DNA of 51,624 nt from Shinella pollutisoli (GTDB lineage: Bacteria > Pseudomonadota > Alphaproteobacteria > Rhizobiales > Rhizobiaceae). The stretch is taken from contig NZ_JANFDG010000035.1 in NCBI RefSeq assembly GCF_024609765.1, forward strand, positions 1 through 51,624. The letters run 5' to 3'. A model generated the notes under the pieces. The model had not been told where the DNA came from and did no database searches. It saw only the letters and a list, made by a program, of their open reading frames with translations. Positions within the stretch are counted from its first letter, which is position 1. Each line of letters starts with the position of its first letter. This document shows, in pieces, positions 10,928 to 18,186 of this stretch. A program made the position numbers and the translations under genes.

Positions 10928-11517
10928 TCGGCGCACCCCTTCTGAGTAGTGACGGAACCGCTGCGCGTGGCGGCGAGGGCGGCGTCGGTCTCGTCCTGCG
11001 CCGCCTTGATGAATGCGCTTTGCGCGTCCCACATTGCGCGAGCTTCGTCATCAACGCGCATGGACCAATTGCCCTTAGCCCTCTCGCTATTCACGAGCGC
11101 AAGGCGGGTGTTGTAGGTCTCGGTGGCATCGACATATGCCTTACGGGCCGCGACGATCCGAGCGAAAGCCTCCGCGCTGTCCTCTCCTTCTCGGGAGATG
11201 GGTGGGGATTTCGGGCCAGAAAGTTCGAGCGCGGACTCCGGGTAGATCTGGACAGGGCCGTTTTCCACCGTATCCAACTGGACGCAGTAACCGGCCGGGG
11301 TTTGCGATGTGCTGTAGAATCCGACTACGCTGCCTTCCCACCATGATCCGCTGTGCTTGCGGACACGTTCGCCCATCTTGAACTTGCGGGGCTCTCCCGC
11401 CGGCACATCGACAAAGGCGGCGGTGAGAGCGGCGCGCATGGCCTTGGCGGGGATCATCACGTTCAGCGCGTCAGCCGCCAGCTGCGCGCGCTCGATCATC
11501 TCTTCAGTTACCTGCAT
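10924..11517 (-). CDS. Phage protein with a type II DHFR (DfrB/R67-like) SH3-fold domain
   Basis: 197 residues. Residues 46-99 align by eye with R67 dihydrofolate reductase: FKMGERVRKHSGSWWEG, GFYSTSQTPAGYCVQ and GPVQIYPESALE. The R67 active-site residues are kept: VQIY at 89-92 and the lysine equivalent to Lys32 at residue 54. A helical N-terminal segment and a long C-terminal helical region (from about 105) flank the domain, unlike the 78-residue R67 protein. Whether it reduces dihydrofolate, or uses the fold to bind something else, is unknown. The start has GGAGGTG upstream, making the 24-residue longer frame unlikely. Confidence 0.8.
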   Translation of the reverse strand: MQVTEEMIERAQLAADALNVMIPAKAMRAALTAAFVDVPAGEPRKFKMGERVRKHSGSWWEGSVVGFYSTSQTPAGYCVQLDTVENGPVQIYPESALELSGPKSPPISREGEDSAEAFARIVAARKAYVDATETYNTRLALVNSERAKGNWSMRVDDEARAMWDAQSAFIKAAQDETDAALAATRSGSVTTQKGCAE

Positions 11518-12052
11518 TTTCACCTCCGAGGAGTGCGAGGTCGGCAATTTCTCCGCAGGTGGCGAGCGCCTTGTAGACTGAACGACCAATAGGTTCGTTG
11601 CTCTCCTTCGTTTCGGCGGAGATCATTTCGAGAGCCGTTCGCAACTCCGAAATCTTGTCCTCAAGTATGATGATGCGGTCGGAGTATTCTCCGCGTTTCA
11701 TGGCGTGGATGTCCTTAAACGCCGTCATGTTCTCAAGTTGCTCGCGCAGCTCCGCATTCTCCCGCTGCAACGCCTCTGCCTGGCGGGCGATGGCGAGGAC
11801 TTCACGCATGGCGACAGGGTTGCAGGCGGCGATGTAGGCGGCGTTGGCTCGATCCTCATATGGCAGCAGGTTTCCCTTCGATGCAGATGCGATAATCCGG
11901 GGCTCAGGGACTTTTTCACGCCATTTTCCATCATGGTGCTCAATGTCGTCGGCGTGCCAGACCATGTCGAAAGGACCAAGTATCCACTCTCCCGGCGTCA
12001 CGCCTTCCATCGCCTTCTCTATTGCCTCTATGGCGGATACTGGGGAGGTCAT
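11504..12052 (-). CDS. Ea22-like phage protein
   Basis: 182 residues. DRANAAYIAACNPVAMREVL is the signature of the Ea22/Ead-type accessory proteins of lambdoid early-left operons. A coiled coil follows (LQRENAELREQLENM and a second heptad run near ILEDKISELRTALEM). Role unknown; these genes are dispensable modules in known phages. Its start overlaps the upstream gene by 4 bases. Confidence 0.72.
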   Translation of the reverse strand: MTSPVSAIEAIEKAMEGVTPGEWILGPFDMVWHADDIEHHDGKWREKVPEPRIIASASKGNLLPYEDRANAAYIAACNPVAMREVLAIARQAEALQRENAELREQLENMTAFKDIHAMKRGEYSDRIIILEDKISELRTALEMISAETKESNEPIGRSVYKALATCGEIADLALLGGENAGN

Positions 12053-12396
12053 AGCGGCACCCCGACTTTGCGGAACACGTTCTCGATCCGACCGCGCACC
12101 TTGCCAAAGGTCTGGCAGAGTTCGCCGTCACGCGTTCTAGCGCTGCCGTGGATGCGATTGAAGGCGAAGGCCAAGGCAGTGTACGCCTCGCGCAACGTGG
12201 CCAACGTTTCGTCGTGGGCATTGACGGCCTTCACGATCAGTTCGGCGTCAGCCGCGCGCGTATCGCAATTTGCTTGATAGTCCTCCTCGTCTTGAAGCGT
12301 GGTCGCCACAATCTGCCGGTCAGGCCCGAGGATAAGGGTTTCATCCGGCGAGTTGGTGTTCCACGGCGTCGGCGTATGCTTGACGTTCTCACCCAT
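12049..12396 (-). CDS. Hypothetical phage protein
   Basis: 115 residues starting MGENVKHTPTPW. The segment AADAELIVKAVNAHDETLAT is a motif often seen in small phage early proteins next to Ea22-like genes. It then has a helical C-terminus. No enzymatic motif visible. Overlaps neighbours on both sides. Confidence 0.68.
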   Translation of the reverse strand: MGENVKHTPTPWNTNSPDETLILGPDRQIVATTLQDEEDYQANCDTRAADAELIVKAVNAHDETLATLREAYTALAFAFNRIHGSARTRDGELCQTFGKVRGRIENVFRKVGVPL

Positions 12397-12739
12397 TGGA
12401 GGAGCCTTTCTGCTGAAGAGCGCGGAGGGTGGCGAGGCAGATGAAACGCGGTAGCATTTGCGGGACTTGGTGCCCTTCCCAGCCGCCGCGCTCGTACATA
12501 AGCTCCTTAGCCGCCGAGAGAATCGACATGCAGCGGCCCGGCAGCACTCGCTCTGCCAGAGATACGGCGGCGTCGATGGAGATGGTGTAGCGACCGATTA
12601 CGTCCGATTTCAAGTAGTCGATTGACCACCATTCACGATCAGGAATGATGCCGAGTGCCATGGCAATCTCGGTATCCATTTTCCGGCTCGGCCCTTCCGC
12701 CGCTTCCAGTCGTGCGATGAGTGAGGACAGGTCGCTCAT
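12389..12739 (-). CDS. Hypothetical phage protein
   Basis: 116 residues. The opening LSSLIARLEAAEGPSRKMD, with later AERVLPGR and PRFICLATLRAL, is characteristic of a protein common in rhizobial and other proteobacterial prophages. No catalytic residues are recognisable. Overlapping start and stop with its neighbours. Confidence 0.7.
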   Translation of the reverse strand: MSDLSSLIARLEAAEGPSRKMDTEIAMALGIIPDREWWSIDYLKSDVIGRYTISIDAAVSLAERVLPGRCMSILSAAKELMYERGGWEGHQVPQMLPRFICLATLRALQQKGSSNG

Positions 12740-13392
12740 GCTTCACCGCCTGACTTGCCGATAGGGCAATTTCGCTCGGCTTGGCGTTCCTGATAGATCC
12801 AGTCGGGAGCAAGGGAGTGATTGATCGAATTCCCGCGAAGCGCATAGCGGTGGCGCGAGACGCTAACTTTGACGAAAGTCCGCACGCCGGGCTTGATGCT
12901 CGTATCGACCTTGTGAAGTACGGTTTGGTCGAGGCGAAGCAGGTGCTTCACCGGGTACGTCCGATAATGAGCGGAACGCCGCACGCAAAGCTCGTCCATT
13001 TCGGAAAGCGAGGAACTGTGATCGGCACTGAATGCGTGCCGCTGTCCGTCGTCAAAAAAGATCGTCGGGTTGGCATCACACCAGATGTAATTCAGATCAT
13101 CGGTCAGGAAGCCGTCACTATGCCAGCCGGGGCGATTGCCGGGGTTCTCGGCCGTCGCCCACAGCGTTTTAGCCGTGAGATAGATATAGCTTTCGAACGC
13201 GCGGTCAGAGCAGTCCGACATTGCGGCGCTGACCAGTGGGTAGAATTGCTCAAGATTGGCTGGGAGAACCGGCGCTACGTGTCCTGCCAGTTTGATGGGG
13301 CAATACAGCCAGAACATCATCTCGACCGGGGAAAGATCGACAAGCCCGAGATCGATAGGGGGAGCGCCATAGATCGCGTCAGTCCGCTGCAT
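12736..13392 (-). CDS. Probable Fe(II)/2-oxoglutarate-dependent dioxygenase-like protein
   Basis: 218 residues. The central part carries the spacing of the double-stranded beta-helix dioxygenases: HxD in PGWHSDGF (His91, Asp93), a distal histidine in TVLHKVD (His160) and an arginine 11 residues on (GVRTFVKV, Arg171) where 2-oxoglutarate would bind. Strands between (LNYIWCDANPTIFF) fit the fold. The substrate is unknown; phage members of this superfamily can act on DNA bases or proteins. The start is taken from the short overlap with the upstream gene; the frame is open much further 5' but reads as non-coding. Confidence 0.65.
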   Translation of the reverse strand: MQRTDAIYGAPPIDLGLVDLSPVEMMFWLYCPIKLAGHVAPVLPANLEQFYPLVSAAMSDCSDRAFESYIYLTAKTLWATAENPGNRPGWHSDGFLTDDLNYIWCDANPTIFFDDGQRHAFSADHSSSLSEMDELCVRRSAHYRTYPVKHLLRLDQTVLHKVDTSIKPGVRTFVKVSVSRHRYALRGNSINHSLAPDWIYQERQAERNCPIGKSGGEA

Positions 13393-13780
13393 GGCTGACC
13401 TCCTCGTAGATGTAGAGGCCAAGTTCCTGCTGGACGAAGACCGCGCAGAAGCCGATATACTTGATGTTGATGTCATCCGGGATTTTGCCGCCGCACTTGA
13501 AGGCCCAGAAATGGCGTTCCTCGTCTGGAACATCAGTGCGAACCTCTGCCCACAGCCAGAACATGCCACCCTGATCCGCCATGCGGATGATCTTCGCGCC
13601 GATCGGCAGGCGCATAGTGAAGCGCTCCAGCACCGGCATCTGGTATTTGTAGATGACCCTGCCTGACGCGTTGGACATCTTCTTGCCGCGCGTCTTCTCG
13701 TCCCACTGGTCGGACTGGAGGCCAGCGGTCCATGAATCATCAACGGGGACCGTCCCGCCGTCTTCTATCTTCTTGGTCAT
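13379..13780 (-). CDS. DUF7352-like phage protein
   Basis: 133 residues. MPVLERFTMRLPIGAKIIRM and MFWLWAEVRTD are typical of a small beta-rich phage family, with a hydrophobic C-terminal strand pair (YIGFCAVFVQQELGLYIYE). Function unknown. The start forms a 4-base overlap with the nuclease-like gene upstream; an internal ATG (MSNASG) is possible. Confidence 0.7.
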   Translation of the reverse strand: MTKKIEDGGTVPVDDSWTAGLQSDQWDEKTRGKKMSNASGRVIYKYQMPVLERFTMRLPIGAKIIRMADQGGMFWLWAEVRTDVPDEERHFWAFKCGGKIPDDINIKYIGFCAVFVQQELGLYIYEEVSHAAD

Positions 13781-14205
13781 GCGGAATCCCTCGTAGGATA
13801 GCGTCCAGCGGCAGCGAGACCGGAAAGAATCCGTGCCGTTGCGCGCTCGGTTGCTTCGTATCGGTCGTAATCGTTGAAGATGCCGAAGAGCGTCAGCGCG
13901 AGAAGGTGCGGCTCTATGCCGATGCCCCTCCAGTACGCTTCCTCGTTCATGCTGTGCTGTCTGGCATGCTCTTCCGGGCAAAGGGGCAGCGCGAAACGAT
14001 CCGGGGCTTTCGTGCCCTTCGCCCTTCCGTAGTGTCCGTGCCATGGAGAGGCATAGGATAGATGAGCCGCTTGCACTCCGGTCCTGCCGGTAACACAGCA
14101 CGGCAGTTCGTGGAGCCACGCTAGATAGTCGGCACGCTTTGCCGGACGCTTCTTCGGCGGTTCGGGATCGCGCTGGAAATATGCGAGGTTGATGCGGGCC
14201 ATCAC
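13777..14205 (-). CDS. HNH-type (DUF968/Ref-like) phage nuclease
   Basis: 142 residues. The zinc/HNH-like core is visible: WLHELPCCVTGRTGVQAAHL, then DRFALPLCPEEHARQHS. This matches the DUF968/Ref group of phage-encoded HNH proteins; P1 Ref is a RecA-dependent nuclease. Position in the recombination operon a few genes downstream of Bet makes a role in recombination or processing plausible. Starts with two adjacent methionine codons; the second alone would also overlap the upstream stop. Confidence 0.75.
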   Translation of the reverse strand: MMARINLAYFQRDPEPPKKRPAKRADYLAWLHELPCCVTGRTGVQAAHLSYASPWHGHYGRAKGTKAPDRFALPLCPEEHARQHSMNEEAYWRGIGIEPHLLALTLFGIFNDYDRYEATERATARILSGLAAAGRYPTRDSA

Positions 14206-14396
14206 ACCCTCCTCAGGTCATCGAGGACGGCCTTGCGCATGTCCTTGCGGGCACGGCCGATGTCCTGGGTGCAGCCGCGCCGCTTGGCGATGGCATAGGC
14301 ATCTGCCGCACGACGCCAGTTCGGGAGCTTGCGGAGCGTCGGATGGCTCTTGCGCCACCACCACATGATATCGCTGATGATGTGGGAGAGGGTCAT
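14202..14396 (-). CDS. Small basic hypothetical protein
   Basis: 64 residues, strongly basic, tryptophan-rich N-terminus (IMWWWRKSH) and helical arginine/lysine-rich C-terminus. It could bind nucleic acid; no family recognised. Both ends overlap neighbouring genes by 4 bases, which supports that it is translated. Confidence 0.65.
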   Translation of the reverse strand: MTLSHIISDIMWWWRKSHPTLRKLPNWRRAADAYAIAKRRGCTQDIGRARKDMRKAVLDDLRRV

Positions 14397-14908
14397 GCTG
14401 CCTCCGATCTGGCGGTAGAACCGCGCTCGACGCCCAGCAGGTCATCAACGAAATCGAGAACATCGCTCTTGCTCTGCTGAAAATCCCGGTTGCCCATCGC
14501 CTTCATGGACTGGCTCTTCGCCGTCCATACGCGAACAACCGCCTCGCGGAAGGTGACGATGGCGTAATCGTCCATGGGCTTGATGAAAGCTGCCATCCGC
14601 TCAGCTTCGGCCTTGGACGCGCATACGATAGAGCGCTCATCGCGATATCCCTTATTGATCAAGGCCTTCTTTCGCAGATGCTCTACGGTCGGATACACTT
14701 CCAGAAGCTCATCCGGGAGGGACGCCCAAGCATTAGCGAGGCTGGCGAAGTAGTGGTTGTGGCTTGCTGTCGAGCGGTCGTGATGTTCGACCATGCGGTA
14801 GGTTTCACCGACCACAAAGCTCCTGTCCGCACGAGCGGCCCAGAAGCCGGAGACGGCGCGAAATTCGCCGTCTCCTTCATATCGAAGCGTGACAGGGGCG
14901 CTACTCAT
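14393..14908 (-). CDS. Conserved prophage protein of the Bet operon
   Basis: 171 residues. The blocks LRKKALINKGYRDERSIVCA, FIKPMDDYAIVTFREAVVRV and WTAKSQSMKAMGNRDFQQSK define a family frequently found beside recT/bet in alphaproteobacterial prophages. Its conserved partnership suggests a part in recombination or replication, but no catalytic motif is evident and I do not know its function. Confidence 0.72.
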   Translation of the reverse strand: MSSAPVTLRYEGDGEFRAVSGFWAARADRSFVVGETYRMVEHHDRSTASHNHYFASLANAWASLPDELLEVYPTVEHLRKKALINKGYRDERSIVCASKAEAERMAAFIKPMDDYAIVTFREAVVRVWTAKSQSMKAMGNRDFQQSKSDVLDFVDDLLGVERGSTARSEAA

Positions 14909-14910
14909 GA

Positions 14911-15837
14911 CTAGCCCGCCATCAGCACGTTGTTACCGGCAATTTTGGCCTCAACCGCCTTTTTGAGGTAGGCAGCATCGCCGGGCGCGCGCGCCCAGAA
15001 TTCGCGCAGAGGTTCCCGGTTCGCATCGCGCCACTTCGCAACCTTCTCCGGCGTCTCGTTCTTGATGAATTCCATCGCGCGGTCGGCAAGCTGTCCGACC
15101 GGAACATTCTCCAGCGTCCAGTTATCGCCCCAAGTGATGGTGATGGCGTCCTTGGCCCCGGCTACTTTGAGCCGGTGCTCTTCGCGCTCGTGCTCGACGA
15201 TTTCCGTCGCGGAAAGGTCAAGCACCTTCGCGCGGTCCATTTCTTCCTCACCGTAAAGGCCGGTGAACTGTTCCGGCCACCCGGCGCGAAGAGCCTGCAT
15301 CTCGGCGCACTTCGAAATCATGAGCCTGGGCATGCGGCACCAGTTGCCCGAGCTATCGAGAACCTTCTTTCCGCTCGGCTTCCGCTTCCCAGCCTCCTGG
15401 TCGTAGACCCATTCGTCAGATACGGGCGCAAACTCTTCCCAGAATGCTTGGCCGACAACCTCGTACCAGTCGCTGGTCTTCGGGTCCTGCTTCCAGAGAT
15501 AGACCGTTGCCGAAACGATGCCCTGAGGGTTGAGCGGCGAAATCATCGCCTTGTCCGTTTCGTATGTCGTCGGCTTGGACGCAGCACGATAATCACCGCA
15601 GCGCTGCGCAATGACACGCTGACCGTCGCGAGTGATGATGATCGTCAGCTTTCGCTTGTCGGGCTTGTCCTTAGCGAACACCATCGGGATGATCTGGCCG
15701 AGGAATGGATCCAGTCCCTTGGCGCGCGCCACCTCCATAAAAAGATTGAATTCGTCGGCGTTGCAGTCCTTCGCGACGGTGTCCTTGACGAGCGCGATTT
15801 GTTTCGGAGACAAGTCAAATTTCGTGAGGGCGCTCAT
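14911..15837 (-). CDS. bet: Phage recombination protein Bet (RecT family)
   Basis: 308-residue single-strand annealing protein. It anneals complementary strands during phage recombination and replication. Family blocks: FMEVARAKGLDPFLGQI, ITRDGQRVIAQRCGDYRA, then GTVYL-type strand and RMPRLMISKCAEMQALRAGW, which is highly characteristic of Bet/RecT. The expected partner exonuclease (YqaJ or RecE type) is not recognised in the operon. Sits between the Gp157-like gene and the conserved 171-residue gene. Confidence 0.92.
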   Translation of the reverse strand: MSALTKFDLSPKQIALVKDTVAKDCNADEFNLFMEVARAKGLDPFLGQIIPMVFAKDKPDKRKLTIIITRDGQRVIAQRCGDYRAASKPTTYETDKAMISPLNPQGIVSATVYLWKQDPKTSDWYEVVGQAFWEEFAPVSDEWVYDQEAGKRKPSGKKVLDSSGNWCRMPRLMISKCAEMQALRAGWPEQFTGLYGEEEMDRAKVLDLSATEIVEHEREEHRLKVAGAKDAITITWGDNWTLENVPVGQLADRAMEFIKNETPEKVAKWRDANREPLREFWARAPGDAAYLKKAVEAKIAGNNVLMAG

Positions 15838-15838
15838 G

Positions 15839-16363
15839 TCACTTCCTCCGCAGCGTCAGGCTGTAACTGCCGTTGTCGAGCGTGGCGCCGGCGACGGTCT
15901 TGTTTTCCTTGAGGTCGGAAAGTAGGGTTTTCTTGTCGAGCTTCGGCGCGGGTCGCTCCTGCTCGATCCAATAGTCGGCGGGAATGTCCGCTTCATTCGT
16001 GATGATGAGGCCCGGCGCGCGCTTCGATAGTGTGATGGTGGCGGTCGGCAGCCGAAGCGTCGTTTGCTCTGTCGCAATCATCGCCTGTTCGATGGCGGCG
16101 CGGATACGGTCGTTCCGCTTCTTCGTTGCCGAAACGCGGCCCTGAATTTGTTCGATCTTGGCTTCGCCACCTGCAATGAGAACGTCGTTCTCATCGATTT
16201 CGTTCAGCGCCTCGCCAATGGCTTCGAGAAGGTCTGTCTCGCCCTCGATGGTGTCAGCGATCAGATCAACGTCATCGCCGTCTCCGCCGGCGCGAATGTT
16301 TGCCAGAAGTTTTTTGGCGGCTTCGGTGTTGCGCGCGATCATGTGTTCGGCGGGTGACATCAA
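15839..16363 (-). CDS. Siphovirus Gp157-like protein
   Basis: 174 residues. The long helical first half (EAIGEALNEIDENDVLIAGG, then IEQIQGRVSATKKRNDRIRA) followed by a beta-rich second half (LPTATITLSKRAPGLIITNE, IPADYW) is the Gp157 family pattern. Members are early siphovirus proteins of unknown biochemical role, often paired with recT. Starts with a double methionine; translation is coupled to the small gene upstream. Confidence 0.85.
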   Translation of the reverse strand: MMSPAEHMIARNTEAAKKLLANIRAGGDGDDVDLIADTIEGETDLLEAIGEALNEIDENDVLIAGGEAKIEQIQGRVSATKKRNDRIRAAIEQAMIATEQTTLRLPTATITLSKRAPGLIITNEADIPADYWIEQERPAPKLDKKTLLSDLKENKTVAGATLDNGSYSLTLRRK

Positions 16364-16518
16364 ACCCTCCCTGCAATTTCATAAGCCCGCTCCACCCGAG
16401 CAAGGCTGTGATCCGCTATGATGATGATCCCGGCGACAATCGAGGCGAGGACAGCAAGTCCAAGTGCTCCTCGGTTGGCGGAGTGGTTGAGGCGGGAGAG
16501 GATGGTGTAGGTGTCCAT
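16360..16518 (-). CDS. Small single-pass membrane protein
   Basis: 52 residues, MDTYTILSRLNHSANRG then a hydrophobic segment (ALGLAVLASIVAGIIIIA) and a short charged tail. A GGAGTAG leader precedes the ATG and the stop overlaps the Gp157-like gene by 4 bases. Function unknown. Confidence 0.65.
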   Translation of the reverse strand: MDTYTILSRLNHSANRGALGLAVLASIVAGIIIIADHSLARVERAYEIAGRV

Positions 16519-16550
16519 CGCCGCTACTCCTTTTGGTGGATAGTTGGTGG

Positions 16551-16940
16551 TCAGCGGCCGAACTGCTGGCGATGATTGAGAGTGCCGTGGCCGCGGGCCG
16601 TGAAGGCGAGACCGTTCTCGACGGTGAAATCGGAACACCAGTCGTCCCAGGCTTGCGAGGTTCGGACATAGGCCGGAAGCTGATCCTCGTCTTCGGGAGA
16701 GCCACGGAAGGTGCGGAGCCATTCGGCGGCAAACTCTTCCGTGACATCTTCAGCCGTCAGCGTGTCGAGATCGAAGCGGAGGTAGGAGACCGCGTTGTCC
16801 ATCGTCAGACGGGTGACGGCATGGCGGATGTTCTCGTAGACCTTGCCGTGGCGCTCGCCTTCCTCGAAATAGAAACCGGTCGAGGTCGCGAGCTTGATCA
16901 TGATCGTCTCGCGCGAGGTGCAGAACTGAGTGCGGTGCAT
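16551..16940 (-). CDS. Hypothetical protein, first gene of the early-left operon
   Basis: 129 residues, acidic, starting MHRTQFCTSRETIMIKLATS; an internal ATG (MIKLAT) is an alternative start. No membrane segment or known motif; the pattern DLDTLTAEDVTEEFAAEW suggests a helical globular protein. It lies about 50 bases downstream of the predicted left promoter start, so it should be the first gene expressed on induction. Confidence 0.7.
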   Translation of the reverse strand: MHRTQFCTSRETIMIKLATSTGFYFEEGERHGKVYENIRHAVTRLTMDNAVSYLRFDLDTLTAEDVTEEFAAEWLRTFRGSPEDEDQLPAYVRTSQAWDDWCSDFTVENGLAFTARGHGTLNHRQQFGR

Positions 16941-16995
16941 TCCCCATTCTCCTCATCTTCCCGAAGCCAGAGGGCTTGTCGGTGGGTATGGGGAG

Positions 16996-17024
16996 ACTAT
17001 GCGTTATGCATAAATCAAAGTCAA
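16996..17024 (-). promoter_or_regulatory. Early-left promoter (PL)
   Basis: On the minus strand TTGACT (17024-17019) and CATAGT (17001-16996) are spaced by 17 bases. Predicted transcription start is near 16989, upstream of the whole recombination/integration operon. One operator lies across the spacer and -10, another just upstream of the -35. Confidence 0.75.
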
Positions 17025-17047
17025 CATGAATTATGCGAAAAGCATAA
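16997..17047. promoter_or_regulatory. Two repressor operators at PL
   Basis: Two 17-bp sites of the form yTATGC-N5-GCATAA: CTATGCGTTATGCATAA (16997-17013) and TTATGCGAAAAGCATAA (17031-17047). The same sequence occurs three times at the repressor/cro intergenic region, so these are probably bound by the phage repressor and Cro. Confidence 0.8.
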
Positions 17048-17092
17048 CCTTTCTTGCCCCGCCCGCCAAACCTGCTAGAATCACCAACGCAA

Positions 17093-17118
17093 GAAGCCCC
17101 CGCGTGAGCGAGGGCTTC
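17093..17118 (-). terminator. Terminator-like hairpin, leftward
   Basis: GAAGCCC and GGGCTTC form a 7-bp stem; read on the minus strand it is followed by TTGCG after a TTC. It lies 5 bases beyond the stop of the micro-gene on that strand. The U-tract is weak. Confidence 0.5.
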
Positions 17119-17122
17119 GAGG

Positions 17123-17215
17123 TCAGAGCAGCACTTTCAGGATGGCGGCGATGCCGAAGAGGCAAGGAGCCAGATTGATCGTGATGGTGACACGGATCGT
17201 GGTTCTCTTCCACAT
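17123..17215 (-). CDS. Micro-protein, hydrophobic
   Basis: 30 residues: a basic start (MWKRTTIRVTITINL) then a hydrophobic stretch (APCLFGIAAILKVLL). GAGGG stands 8 bases before the ATG and a hairpin follows the stop. It has the look of a small membrane peptide, such as a phage toxin-like or inhibitor peptide, but no family is recognised and expression is unproven. Confidence 0.45.
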   Translation of the reverse strand: MWKRTTIRVTITINLAPCLFGIAAILKVLL

Positions 17216-17507
17216 GGGTTAAGCCCTCGATCCCGTGCGCACGGAACCAGAAGGTTTCGTGTGACATGCGTGATGAACGGAAAAGCCGCCGTTCGCACGA
17301 TTACCGGCCCGCCTCTGGGTGTGCGCACACCTTTTGGCGGCCCCGTGTCGGCTCCCGATTCCTGATCCGGTTGTCCCGGTAGGGTTCCATAGCAGGATCG
17401 GGCACAGGCAGCGGACTACCGGCGTGGATTCTCCGATTGCCAAATCGGGACCACGCCGGGGCCGCATCGGAATACAATCATCGATAGGGCAGGGAGTCCA
17501 TCGCACG
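17216..17507. other. Gene-poor structured region, possible non-coding RNA
   Basis: No convincing gene. Two structural signals stand out: a perfect 14-bp palindrome GGTGTGCGCACACC (17318-17331), and a long interrupted hairpin at 17419-17459 with outer stem CCGGCGTGG/CCACGCCGG and inner stem CCGATT/AATCGG closed by a GCCA loop. A minus-strand frame spans the region but its predicted product is low-complexity and not protein-like. The region could hold a small RNA that acts in the lysogeny switch, or protein-binding sites. Confidence 0.4.
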
Positions 17508-17533
17508 CAAAAAGCCCGCCGGTGAGGGCGGGC
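17508..17533 (-). terminator. Terminator of the membrane-protein pair
   Basis: Read leftward: GCCCGCC, loop CTCACC, GGCGGGC, then TTTTTGCG. A strong intrinsic terminator about 30 bases past the stop of the two-gene minus-strand unit. Confidence 0.85.
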
Positions 17534-17562
17534 CGGGACAGATTGTCTTGGTTAAGGCGAGC

Positions 17563-18186
17563 CTAGCCTTGTTTATACTGAAAGTGCTCCGTTAGTTCGA
17601 CAATCTTAATGTCGAAAGTCCGGCGCATCGATGAAACGAGAGAGCCTACAACAGATGGCTTGAAAACAGATACCCCGAGGGCGAACGGCAAACTCGCGAG
17701 CCCAATTATAAAGGCCGGGAAAGTGCAAGCGAATACGAGCATGAACATCGGGAAAGCATTGAACAATCCCACGGATATGGAATGATGCATGAGCCGCGAG
17801 GAAGTCTCTGATCCCCACCATGCCCCCGTTGCCGGGTCTGCCCCAGATAGCTTCGCAATGCGGGCCGCTAGGTTTTTTTCATAGTCATCGCTAACCCTGT
17901 TTAATCGTCCGGCGCGAAAAGCCGAGATCATGCGAGGGACAATAGTCAACGAAGCCGTAAACAAGGCGGGAATATGGTTCAACTTCAGAAGCTTCCCATA
18001 GGCGGCCTGGGTGAATGCGAAGTCAACCCACGCTCTATCTCCAGCACTAGATTGGGGATGCGCGACAATCGTCTCAGCAAGCTTCACCATTCTGGAGAAA
18101 TGGTATCGTCGCACACAGAGAAATGAGGCGTAATTCATGCCTATGAAGATTAGGCCATATAGAGCGATTTGCCCTGCTTCCATCAC
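17563..18186 (-). CDS. Multi-pass membrane protein of unknown function
   Basis: 207 residues with at least three hydrophobic segments: IALYGLIFIGMNYASFLCV, PALFTASLTIVPRM, and a long one including FPMFMLVFACTFPAFIIG. The C-terminus is charged. Codon choice is more AT-rich than the neighbours. It forms a two-gene unit with the upstream small membrane gene (4-base overlap) and has its own terminator. Location beside the repressor, outside the lytic operons, is where lysogenic-conversion or superinfection-exclusion genes often sit; this role is inference. Confidence 0.7.
   Translation of the reverse strand: MMEAGQIALYGLIFIGMNYASFLCVRRYHFSRMVKLAETIVAHPQSSAGDRAWVDFAFTQAAYGKLLKLNHIPALFTASLTIVPRMISAFRAGRLNRVSDDYEKNLAARIAKLSGADPATGAWWGSETSSRLMHHSISVGLFNAFPMFMLVFACTFPAFIIGLASLPFALGVSVFKPSVVGSLVSSMRRTFDIKIVELTEHFQYKQG

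Noticed and set aside
17219-17506. Minus-strand 95-codon frame in the structured region
   Set aside because: Low-complexity product rich in Pro, Arg, Gly and Cys, no ribosome binding site, and the region is better explained by RNA or DNA structure.
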